Shown here: piece after piece, positions 1-7,851 of the stretch
How the letters are laid out: every line of letters begins with the position of its first letter
Numbering within the stretch: position 1 is the stretch's first letter
Source of the DNA: JABDMH01 sp965223165
Lineage (GTDB): Bacteria > Bacteroidota > Bacteroidia > Chitinophagales > Saprospiraceae
Reading direction: 5' to 3'
Length of the DNA stretch: 64,000 nt
Assembly (NCBI GenBank): GCA_965223165.1
Contig: CBDCVQ010000007.1
Span: forward strand, 1 to 64,000
The notes under the pieces: generated by a model
Seen by the model: the letters and a program-made list of their open reading frames with translations, nothing else
Told to the model about the DNA's origin: nothing
Databases searched by the model: none
Translations under genes and position numbers: made by a program

Positions 1-918
1 TCCATCCGGACCATGCACTCAGCGCAAATGAGCTACAATCTCCAGAGCGACCGACTGACCTCATCCCAAAGATCGTCCCTGGACAATCCTCCCCAATTTC
101 TGGAGGCAGATACCATCGAATTTGACAATGAACTGGGCATTGGTACGGCCGTCGGCAACATCGTCTGGCGAGATACCTCATCCAACTACACCATCCTCTG
201 CCATCGGGCCAACTACGTGGACTCTTCCGGTTTCTTAAAAGCAAGCGGAGACCGACCGTTGCTGATCAATCTCGTTGATGGCGACAGCCTATATTTATCT
301 GCTGACACCATGGTCACTTATAATCACGCGGATTCCATAGATTCAATCCGCATCTTTCATGCCTACTACGATGTGCGAATATTCAAAGAAAACCTGCAGG
401 CCATCTGTGACTCTTTGACGTACTCCACCCAAGACTCCATCTTCCGGCTCTACGATGATCCCCTGATCTGGTCGGACACCTCACAATTTGAAGCGGACAC
501 GGTGCAAATCCTCCTGGTAGACAACAACATCGACAAAATCTTCTTGCGAAAAGATGCGTTCATAATAAATTCGCCAGACGAAATCTTATTCAATCAGATG
601 AAGGGCAAGGAGATCACCGCCAGTTTTACCGAAGGTGAGATCGACCGCATGTTGATCGAAGGCAATGCGGCCTCTGTCTACTATGTGCTTGACGACTACA
701 AGGCCTATATTGGTGTCAATGAGACCTTATGCAGTAAGATGCAGCTCAAATTTGGCAGCAACCAGGTACAGGATATCACTTTCTATGACAACCCGGAAGC
801 CACCTTTCACCCTATTCAGTCCGCAGATTCGGAGGCCTTAAAGTTGGAGGGCTTTCACTGGAGAGTCAAGGACCGCCCCATGTCTGTCGAAGATCTGACC
901 AAACCCATTCGCCAGTGA
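1..918 (+). CDS. OstA/LptA-like envelope protein, 3' part (5' end outside window)
   Basis: The reading frame is open from the first base, so the gene begins upstream and only the last ~305 residues are visible; an ATG at 13 is probably internal. The protein is a run of short beta-strand repeats of the kind 'ADTIEFD', 'GNIVWRD', 'GDSLYLSADTM', 'CDSLTYS', 'IEGNAASVYYV', with alternating hydrophobic residues and many Asp/Asn/Gly turns. This matches the OstA-like beta-jellyroll proteins of Bacteroidota, related to LptA/LptD, which handle lipopolysaccharide in the periplasm. The family assignment comes from the repeat pattern; the LPS role is family knowledge. The stop overlaps the GTG start of the next gene by four bases, which suggests translational coupling. 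Confidence 0.7.
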   Translation, partial: SIRTMHSAQMSYNLQSDRLTSSQRSSLDNPPQFLEADTIEFDNELGIGTAVGNIVWRDTSSNYTILCHRANYVDSSGFLKASGDRPLLINLVDGDSLYLSADTMVTYNHADSIDSIRIFHAYYDVRIFKENLQAICDSLTYSTQDSIFRLYDDPLIWSDTSQFEADTVQILLVDNNIDKIFLRKDAFIINSPDEILFNQMKGKEITASFTEGEIDRMLIEGNAASVYYVLDDYKAYIGVNETLCSKMQLKFGSNQVQDITFYDNPEATFHPIQSADSEALKLEGFHWRVKDRPMSVEDLTKPIRQ

Positions 919-1667
919 GAGCTCCCCTTCTACTTCTGTTTGTCGCCGCGGCCCTATCCACTGCCTTTGCCAGTGCCCCTAAAGACACTTTTCGACTGGC
1001 CAACGAGGCGTTTGAAAAGGGAGCCATTGAGGACGCGATTCAGCTCTACCAGAGCATAGCTGATCGTGGTTACGGATCGGCAAAGCTCTTTTACAATCTG
1101 GGCACGGCCTACGCCGAGTTATCCCAATGGGGCGAAGCTCGCTACTTTCTCGAGCGAGCGAGCTTGGAGAATCCTCGGGGCGAGGAGATCCAATCAAATC
1201 TGGACATGGTCAAGGCACAAATCGACGATCAGTATACCTTTCCTCGATATCCCTTCTTTGGCACGGTCGAGTGGTTGCACAGCCATGTGGGCAGGCACTT
1301 CCTTTCGCTGGCACTGCTGCTACTGTTTGGCCTCTTGCTCTGGCTTGTCTTTCGGATTTGGCTGGGAGGTAGAACGGCGCTGCGGCCTGCCCTGTGGCCG
1401 GCAAGCGGTCTGCTCTTGGTGGTAGCTTTTCTCTTCTCGATGGAGATTACTTATCAGCGGTTTCATCAGCGGATGGGCATTCTGATGCTGGATAAAGCCG
1501 CCCTGGTAGCCATTCCGGATTTGGATGGGCAACTCGTCACAGAACTAGCGAGTGGACATAAGCTCCGTATCCGCGAAGAGCTTGGACCTTGGCTACATGT
1601 GGAGCTAGCCGACGGTCAGCAGGGCTGGATCAAGGCCCAAGGCGTACGCAGACTGCGTATCGGATGA
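915..1667 (+). CDS. BatE-like TPR and SH3 membrane protein
   Basis: A 250-residue protein starting at GTG within a GTGA overlap with the upstream gene. It has a signal peptide (residues 1-20, LLLLFVAAALSTAFA), TPR-like helices at about 25-100 ('ANEAFEKGAIEDAIQLYQSI', 'LFYNLGTAYAELSQWGEA'), two hydrophobic helices at about 128-150 and 160-176, and a C-terminal SH3-like segment ('LRIREELGPWLHVELADGQQGW'). TPR, two membrane helices, then bacterial SH3 is the layout of BatE-type proteins of the Bacteroidota aerotolerance (bat) operon. No other bat gene is visible, so the name rests on architecture. It could also be a generic periplasmic TPR/SH3 protein working with the upstream OstA-like gene. 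Confidence 0.65.
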   Translation: MRAPLLLLFVAAALSTAFASAPKDTFRLANEAFEKGAIEDAIQLYQSIADRGYGSAKLFYNLGTAYAELSQWGEARYFLERASLENPRGEEIQSNLDMVKAQIDDQYTFPRYPFFGTVEWLHSHVGRHFLSLALLLLFGLLLWLVFRIWLGGRTALRPALWPASGLLLVVAFLFSMEITYQRFHQRMGILMLDKAALVAIPDLDGQLVTELASGHKLRIREELGPWLHVELADGQQGWIKAQGVRRLRIG

Positions 1668-1774
1668 TCTCCCAATCACCCCCCGAAGAGAAGCCTTGCA
1701 GCTTATCCCTTACCACGCTGCATAGCAGGTAAGTGACAAAAAAGTACCGTGTTACGTCGGAAAGGGAGCGGTGT

Positions 1775-2674
1775 CTACTTCTCGATGTCCCCGTCCAATC
1801 TGTCCTGATAGGCCTTCAGCTCATCCATCTTGCCCTCGGCAGCAAGTTTGGCTTGCTTGGGCCAAGTGGTGGGATTAAACATCTTGTAGCGGCTACCGGC
1901 TGCCTCCAGGATTTCCCTGAGTTTATCCGGCTCAGTGTTTGACAGGATCTGCAGGTCGGAGATTCCGGCTTCCTTTAGGATGGACTCCAATTTGGGTCCG
2001 ACGCCTTCTATGACCTTCAGATTGTCCTCCTTCACCTTCTTGGCAGGTTTCTTCTTTGCCGGGGCCTCGGACGCTTCTGCGTCGGCAACTTTCGCCACTG
2101 GAGCTGCTGGCGCAGCAGCTTCCGGCTCTGGGTCTCCAGGCGTTTCTTCCTTGGCAGGAGTCTCGGGAGCAGCAGCTTCCGCTTCTGGGGCTTCAGGCGT
2201 TTCTTCCTTGGCAGGCGCTTCAGGAGCGGTCTCTTCCGCCGGTGCCTCCGTCACCGGTGTCTCGGCAACGGGTTCCGGTGCGGTTTCTTTCTTTGCAGCC
2301 TTTGCCTCTGCCACTTCCTTGACCGTTTCTTTGGTTGTGTCCTCGGCAGGAGGGGCTTCGCTCACCGCAGAAGCCTTGGCTGCTTTGCGCTTCAGCTTGG
2401 CAATGGTCTCATCGACGAACTCGAAGGGCTCAATGGAGATCAGCGTGCGGTTCTTTCGTCCCTTGGAAAACTTCACGGTGCCGTCTGCAAGGGCATAGAT
2501 CGTATGATCCTTCCCAATGCCTACGTGTGTCCCGGGATGAAACTTGGTTCCTCGCTGCCGAACGATGATATTGCCGGCTCTGGCTACCTGGCCGCCGAAC
2601 AGCTTAACGCCGAGCCTTTTGCTTTTACTATCGCGTCCGTTGTCTGAACTTCCTACTCCTTTCTTGTGTGCCAT
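1775..2674 (-). CDS. rpmA: 50S ribosomal protein bL27 with acidic linker and C-terminal helix-hairpin-helix module
   Basis: Residues 1-86 are a canonical bL27 of the large subunit ('MAHKKGVGSSDNGRDSKSKR', 'GGQVARAGNIIVRQRGTKFH', 'VGIGKDHTIYAL'). Standard bL27 is about 85 residues; this one has 299. Residues ~100-215 are a low-complexity Ala/Pro/Glu linker with repeated 'APAKEETPEAPE'-type blocks. Residues ~217-299 form a compact domain with a helix-hairpin-helix signature ('VIEGVGPKLESILKEAGI') and the ending 'YKMFNPTTWPKQAKLAAEGK'. In Bacteroidota I know this tail mainly as an extension of bL21 (recollection, not searched); here bL21 upstream is short. The order bL21-bL27 is normal and the gap is 12 bp, so the two are one operon driven from 3020-3050. 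What the extra module binds is not evident. Confidence 0.95.
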   Translation of the reverse strand: MAHKKGVGSSDNGRDSKSKRLGVKLFGGQVARAGNIIVRQRGTKFHPGTHVGIGKDHTIYALADGTVKFSKGRKNRTLISIEPFEFVDETIAKLKRKAAKASAVSEAPPAEDTTKETVKEVAEAKAAKKETAPEPVAETPVTEAPAEETAPEAPAKEETPEAPEAEAAAPETPAKEETPGDPEPEAAAPAAPVAKVADAEASEAPAKKKPAKKVKEDNLKVIEGVGPKLESILKEAGISDLQILSNTEPDKLREILEAAGSRYKMFNPTTWPKQAKLAAEGKMDELKAYQDRLDGDIEK

Positions 2675-2686
2675 GGCGTTTCTCTT

Positions 2687-2998
2687 TTATCCGGCGATGG
2701 AATCAATCTTAACCTTGGTGAAGCATTGTCGATGGCCATTCTTCACTCGATAGCCCTTGCGACGCTTCTTCTTGAAGACAATGACTTTGTCCCCTTTGCG
2801 ATGCTCCAGTACGGTCGCCTGCACACTGGCAGAGGACAAGGTTGGATTGCCGATGGAGGTGTCACCGTCTTTTTCGATCAGGTGTACCTGGTCAAAGGTC
2901 ACCTGTGTGCCCTCTTCTTCATCCAACTGATGTACAAACACTTCCTGGCCTTCTTCCACCTTAAACTGCTGTCCTGCTATTTCTACGATCGCGAACAT
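2687..2998 (-). CDS. rplU: 50S ribosomal protein bL21
   Basis: A 103-residue protein of normal bL21 length: 'MFAIVEIAGQQFKVEEGQ' at the start, 'VTFDQVHLIEKDGD' in the middle, and the RNA-binding 'VIVFKKKRRKGYRVKNGHRQ' near the end. The ATG at 2998 is preferred to the GTG one codon upstream because it gives the usual MFAI start. bL21 binds 23S rRNA in the large subunit. It is the first gene of the rplU-rpmA pair. Unlike many relatives it has no C-terminal helix-hairpin-helix tail; that module is attached to bL27 here. Confidence 0.97.
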   Translation of the reverse strand: MFAIVEIAGQQFKVEEGQEVFVHQLDEEEGTQVTFDQVHLIEKDGDTSIGNPTLSSASVQATVLEHRKGDKVIVFKKKRRKGYRVKNGHRQCFTKVKIDSIAG

Positions 2999-3019
2999 CA
3001 CTTTTCAAATTTTGGTCTG

Positions 3020-3050
3020 CAAAGATACGTCTTCCGTGCTATTATGCAAA
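3020..3050 (-). promoter_or_regulatory. Bacteroidota-type promoter of rplU-rpmA
   Basis: On the minus strand a TTTG (-33) is followed after 19 bases by TATCTTTG (-7), which matches the Bacteroidota consensus TTTG-N19-TAnnTTTG. It lies about 22 bp upstream of the rplU start codon, giving a short leader. Confidence 0.8.
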
Positions 3051-3106
3051 CGTATGAATCACAGATTCTTGCGGGGCTCGTGATCACCATCGGCGGCGCT
3101 CAGATA

Positions 3107-3356
3107 CGACGAGCAAATTGCCTATCGGAGAGGCTCCTGGGGAATGGATTGGCACAATGTAGATGACATAAACCCGCGATCGAATGGGGATCTTCGGAGT
3201 TAGCAACCCTGCCCAGCAGCCCAAATAATGCGGTCCGCTGCACTCGACAGCGGACCATCATTCAGGTAAAGCAAGCCGGGTCTAGGGTAGAACCCAGCAC
3301 TTGTCGCATTGGGAAGCCTAACGGGTCACAAATAGCCTATTTTCCTGCCTACTAAC
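3107..3356. repeat. 250-bp direct repeat, copy 1
   Basis: This stretch recurs in the same orientation 1780 bp downstream (4887-5136) with only about four mismatches. It contains a perfect 9-bp hairpin (3232-3240 with 3248-3256, GGTCCGCTG/CAGCGGACC). Read on the minus strand, the part near 3107 carries the same codons that form the middle of a degraded T9SS sorting domain in copy 2, so copy 1 looks like a truncated duplicate. At its far edge (3357) it abuts a single 17-bp end matching the MITE-like elements at 36060 and 45497. Confidence 0.9.
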
Positions 3357-3373
3357 AGTAGAGTTTCGCATTA
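3357..3373. repeat. Solo terminal repeat of the MITE-like family
   Basis: The 17 bases AGTAGAGTTTCGCATTA match the terminal inverted repeat of the elements at 36060-36281 and 45497-45660. No opposing end is visible nearby, so this is an isolated or degenerate end next to the 250-bp repeat. Confidence 0.6.
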
Positions 3374-3481
3374 GATTTGTTTGAATGAACCATTATCATC
3401 CGGCTTATGCTTGAGACCTCCACTTGCTACCCATGCTTTTTGGCTGGCCGGTGACTGCGAGAAACACCCAATACCAATACT

Positions 3482-4422
3482 ATGATATATAACCTTTTGC
3501 ATACGGTGACCCCTAAAAGACTAGCCATCAGACTATCTGCTGGGCCACTTTTCAGAGGGCTGATTCTCATTTTGTTGGTGTGCTTGGGAAGTGGTGGTAT
3601 CAAGCGCGTCTGGATTTTGGGCAGCCGAATGTGGGGTGGGTTAGCATGGAGGCGACTGGAGATACTTTGGTGGGATCGGACAGCTTTAGGAAACTGACCT
3701 TTGAGGCTTCATATCCAGAATTTCTGGAAAGGTTTTCGGCAAAGTCAATCCTTGTAAGGCAAGACGGCGATCGACTGTCATACTTGATGAATGATAGCTT
3801 ATACCTCCTGTATGATTTTTCTGCTGTACCAGGCGATACACTCTATATCAGGAGCCCAAGTGATTTGATCGGATCACTGTTTGGAGTGGCGTATGATACT
3901 GTTGTCATCGAAACCGTGGACACTGTAGAGATAGCCGGCCAGAGTAGGCGGAGACAAAAGCTGCGATCGGTGGGGCCCGTGGGTAGTGACATCGGCTCTA
4001 CCGTGTTAGAGGGCGTGGGGTCATTGGGGGCCTGGTTCTTCCCGACGTTTACAAGAGTGGGTGAAGACGTTGATGTGTTTGATGGATTTAGGTGCTATGA
4101 GGACGAGATCCTTGGCCTCCACAAGGTGTCTGAAGTAGCCTGCGATTTTGACAACACTGTGGTCTCGGTGCAGATGGCAGCGACACCAATCATTCGTGTC
4201 TATCCAAATCCGATCGAAGACATATTGCATGTCCAAAGTCCTCATGGCCAGTGCTCTGCCTTGTACTTTCAGATACTGGATCTTGTGGGTAGGATTATCT
4301 ACGAGGACAATGTGCCGACTGCATGTACCATCGATCTACGAGGCACATTGCCCCAAGTATTTTTTATAAGAATATTCAGTAGAGGCGGTAGCGATACTGT
4401 GATCAAGTTGCTACAGCATTAA
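3482..4422 (+). pseudogene. Secreted T9SS-sorted protein, frameshifted after the signal peptide
   Basis: Two overlapping frames together make one plausible protein. From the ATG at 3482 (frame 2) there is a hydrophobic segment resembling a signal peptide ('LFRGLILILLVCLGSG'). In frame 1, from about 3580, follows the mature body ('WWYQARLDFGQPNVGW', 'MEATGDTLVG') and, at its end, a T9SS type A sorting domain ('IRVYPNPIEDILHV' to 'VIKLLQH'). The body frame has no signal peptide and meets a stop at 3514 upstream, so a one-base shift near 3575-3595 separates export signal from cargo. Either the gene is decayed or the base is a sequencing error. The function of the body is not recognised. It lies between two 98% identical 250-bp repeats. 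Confidence 0.55.
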
Positions 4423-4719
4423 ACAACGTAAAAGTTAAACGTCATGAAAATTCCCATTATCATCTTCCTACTTTGCTCTTCTAAGAAAGGGCAGATGGTC
4501 ATACCCCACACCCAATAGTTGTAGGTCCGACTACCTTGTCTCTTCTCTAACGTCCCTTTGTTTGAAGTCTCCAGACTTCAAACAAATATTCTACCCGCCT
4601 GGGCCATTCAAGAGAAAAAAGCAGGATCTATCCCCCATCCAAAAGAGAAAATATCCTACATAGCCCGTCACTCGTCACCCTGAGCTTGCCGAGAGGCCTC
4701 CCCTTTAGAGGCCGGGGGC
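4423..4719. other. Intergenic region with a 13-14 bp perfect hairpin
   Basis: No gene is visible. At 4557-4586 the arms TTTGTTTGAAGTC and GACTTCAAACAAA form a perfect 13-bp stem around TCCA. It has no U-tract on either side, so it is only a possible terminator for the convergent genes flanking it. Confidence 0.5.
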
Positions 4720-5004
4720 CTAATTCTTCACAATCTTCTCCTGTATCCGACGATCTCCGTCCTCAACGACGGCAAAGTACACCCCAGCCCTAAGCTTTGA
4801 CAAGTCAATGCTCGCCTTCCTGCTCTTTTTGGGCATCTTTTTCTTTTTGATCAGATTTTCATGCCTGTCCTGTATCAGGATCCGATCGACGAGCAAATTG
4901 CCTATCGGAGAGGCTCCTGGGGACTGGATTGGCACAATGTAGATGACATAAACCCGCGATCGAATGGGGATCTTCGAGGTTAGCAACCCTGCCCAGCAGC
5001 CCAA
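4720..5004 (-). pseudogene. Remnant of a T9SS C-terminal sorting domain
   Basis: The last ~45 codons read as the end of a T9SS type A domain ('ASIDLSKLRAGVYFAVVEDG', then 'IQEKIVKN' and stop), preceded by 'GNLLVDRILIQDRHENLI'. The typical YPNP start is degraded and no cargo protein precedes it. The 5' part lies inside repeat copy 2 (4887-5136), whose sequence also occurs without this ending at 3107-3356. The segment is best read as the 3' scrap of a larger secreted-protein gene rather than a functional 94-residue protein. Confidence 0.6.
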
Positions 5005-5136
5005 ATAATGCGGTCCGCTGCACTCGACAGCGGACCATCATTTAGGTAAAGCAAGCCGGGTCTAGGGTAGAACCCAGCACTTGTCGCATTGGGAAGCCTA
5101 ACGGGTCACAAATAGCCTATTTTCCTGCCTACTAAC
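4887..5136. repeat. 250-bp direct repeat, copy 2
   Basis: It aligns with 3107-3356 at a constant offset of 1780 bp. Seen differences include GGAATGG/GGACTGG, CGGAGTT/CGAGGTT and ATTCAGG/ATTTAGG. It contains the same 9-bp hairpin and overlaps the T9SS-domain remnant on the minus strand. Its far edge (5137 onward, TAGTAGTG) resembles a worn version of the terminal repeat seen beside copy 1. Confidence 0.9.
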
Positions 5137-5211
5137 TAGTAGTGTGGCGTTTCTCATGGTCCATCATCCGATCCGGAGGTGTAGGTCATACGGTCGGCCA
5201 CCTTTTAGAGC

Positions 5212-7144
5212 CTATTTGTACAGGTCACGGATGCTTTTGATCGGTCCCTTGGGCATGTGCTCCATCAGGGTTTTGCTCGGGTCCTCCAGTACCTCAGGCC
5301 GTTCTCGCATCACCTGAAAGTCCTCATAACCCTTGCGCTTACACATCACCAGGTAGTCGAAGGTGTAGTTGCCCGTGCCCCCGTGAAGCTCTTTGACCTT
5401 GAAGCCTCCATTGGATTTTTCTATGACGGCAATGCCCTTGGACTCAGCGGAGAGTGGGGTGATGGTGACCGTCATGGAGGCCTCATCGGCCACCCACTGA
5501 AAAGTGATCGGGGCAGGTCACGGTGGCCTCGCCATTGATCAGTTGCGCGGTGCCCCGATCGTAGGCGGCCGCCTCTCCCCCCATGGGCGCAGCGAAGTAG
5601 GCAGACTCTCTTGACCTCGCAGGCGACGCAGCGGTCATCAGAAACTGATCGGCACCCATCTGCGAGGAGCCGTCATTTTTAGTCCACACATAGGCGCCCC
5701 GATTCCCGGCCTGATCAAAGGTGATGACGGCACCACCATTGGCATCACCGGCAAAGGTGCCTGACGATGTATTAAGCTGACCATTGGCCCCGTAGGTGGA
5801 GCTATAGGCTGCAGCTTCTGAATTGATTCCTGCGACCACTCCAAAGTTGGTACCATTAAAGAGAATATCGAAACCGGTGGTAGGATCGCCTCCCGGCAAA
5901 GCTCCCGCAAGCGTGGTTAGACCATTGGCATTTGCTGTCGACATCGATCCTGCCCATCCTTGCATGCTTGGGCCGACAACAGATCCCACGCCAAATTGAC
6001 CGTCAAAGTACTTTTCGGAGTATACTACCCCCGTTTCAAAACTAAATCCCCGCCTTGCTTTGAATGCCCGGTCGACAGATCCCCGACGATTCACAATCAC
6101 TTTGTCAATGCTCAGTTCTTGATATTCCTCTTGGGTAAGTAAATTGAGATTCTCAGCAGCCCTTTCCTCATTTAATTGCTGCAGACTCGAAGTCGCTAAA
6201 AAGACTTCCCCGTCCTCAGGCGAGTGCATTTTAAAATCAAACGTCAGCGGCGGTCTCAATGAGGCATTTCCCTCATCTTCATCGTCCTCCTCATCATAGT
6301 CATCATCGTCATCCTCCCTGTCTTTATAGCTAGTGTTGATGCTGCCACTGACCTGATTTCTGTCTACGGCTATACCTGACGAATTTTCAATGGCCTGTAT
6401 GCTATTTGTGACGAGCTCTCGCAGACTCGAAGACAGATTGTCTAAGCCTGGAAACAGAGCCCTCACCATGCGTTGATCTTGCACTAAGACACTTACACTG
6501 TTACAGTCAATCGTCGTAGTATTGGCTCCACTAGTTGCAATAATTTTACCATCCCCTGCCACCTTCTTAATCATCACCTGATCTATGCTTCTCTGACCAC
6601 CATCTAGGCTCAGCTGATATCCGCTACCATCCGGTAGTTCTACCCACGGGCCCGCATACGTTTCTAAACTAACCCCACCCATACCGCTAATCTTCAAACT
6701 GTCCTCCTCTAGAGTTAACTCCTGCATCTCATTGTGGGGATCGGCATCGGCATCCTCACCGTAGAGGGCAAAGGGGATCGCACCCACCCGGCTACTGCCG
6801 ATGTCGACGATGTCCGGCTCACCCGGCAGCTCGGCCTCAATGCGGATGTTGAGGTCCTGCACACCAACGATGTCGGCAAATTGGCCGGTCTCGGGAGCGC
6901 CGGTTCCAATGACGGTGTGGAGCAAGCCCAGTTCATCGGTTTTAAGGACTTGTCGCTCGCGATAGAGCACGGGGCCATCGACGCCCTCCGTGAGGGACAC
7001 CACTAGCGTAATATCGGCCTCCTTCATAGGCGTACCCTCAGCGTCGCGGAGCACGGCCTGGTAGTTGAAGCCGGGTGCCTGAGCCATGAGATAGCCAGCC
7101 AAAGTGGCTAGGTAGAGTAGAGAAAGAATGATTTTCGATTTCAT
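5212..7144 (-). pseudogene. Large secreted protein, one gene split by a 1-nt frameshift at 5500-5503
   Basis: The 5' frame (5483-7144) encodes a signal peptide (MKSKIILSLLYLATLAGYLMA), a Bacteroidota N-terminal domain ('APGFNYQAVLRDAEGTPM', 'VLYRERQVLKTDELGLL'), an acidic tract at about residues 275-293 ('DREDDDDDYDEEDDEDEG') and a Gly/Ala/Asn-rich body. It runs out of frame after 'ATVTCPDHFS'. The 3' frame (5212-5493) continues smoothly as 'WVADEASMTVTITPLSAESK' through 'KGYEDFQVMRERPEV'. Deleting one T from the T4 run (A4 at 5500-5503 on the plus strand) restores 'CPDHFQWVADEASM'. The joined product is about 640 residues. It could be a true mutation, a sequencing error, or rarely a slippage site. 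The function is not known; the exported location follows from the signal peptide. Confidence 0.75.
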
Positions 7145-7190
7145 ACCTGAAAGAATTATTGAGATTGAGAATAGAATGTGGCTTATAGAG

Positions 7191-7673
7191 TTACTGAATT
7201 GAGATGAGTTCGCTCCGGATCATACGGCCATCGACCAATAAGTACAGGGCGTACACGCCTGCACTCAGCCGACGCAGATCGAGTCTCTTTTCCTGCTGCC
7301 ATGCACCCTCAGTAGCGACCTGTCCGAGGCTGCTCACCAGGCGGTACTCTATACTCTTGGGATAAGCAGTGCGCAGATACAGATGGCCCGCGGTCGGATT
7401 GGGATAAATGCTGAAAGCATGATTAAAGGAGGGATCGACATAGCCAGTGCTGAGTTGAAAATCGGGCTGCTGAAATCCTTGCGTCAGCAGTGCATCCCCC
7501 TGCCGGATGGGGTCCACAATGGGCTCGCCTAAGGTCCAGGATACGGTAAGACCGGATGGAGTTCTATCAAGACCTCCGGCCAAGCCTACCACCGATTGGG
7601 AAATGCTCTGACCGTATAGGCCGCTCGAAATCAGCAAGGCAACACAGAGTGAGGTGACATGTAGGGTGTTCAT
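7191..7673 (-). CDS. Small secreted protein with T9SS sorting domain
   Basis: A 160-residue protein: signal peptide (residues 1-21, 'LHVTSLCVALLISSGLYG'), a short N-terminal part with the recurrent Bacteroidota motif 'LTVSWTLGEPIVD' and 'LLTQGFQQPDF', then a type A sorting domain ('FSIYPNPTAGHLYLRT' to 'SAGVYALYLLVDGR'). This is an almost minimal T9SS substrate with little cargo. It lies 46 bp upstream of the frameshifted secreted-protein gene on the same strand and downstream of the hybrid two-component regulator; co-regulation is plausible but not shown. Confidence 0.85.
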   Translation of the reverse strand: MNTLHVTSLCVALLISSGLYGQSISQSVVGLAGGLDRTPSGLTVSWTLGEPIVDPIRQGDALLTQGFQQPDFQLSTGYVDPSFNHAFSIYPNPTAGHLYLRTAYPKSIEYRLVSSLGQVATEGAWQQEKRLDLRRLSAGVYALYLLVDGRMIRSELISIQ

Positions 7674-7851
7674 GACGTAATGATTTGATTACTATAGAGG
7701 CAGAGATGCTCCTTCAAGAAGGCTGCCATCCCTACACCAAAGGTGCATAGAACAGAGAATCACGAACCAGCACGTATGTTACAACCTCTGTGATCTATGT
7801 TACATACCACTGGACAAAGAGCCCGGAGGGGCTAGATGAGATGCCAAAGCG

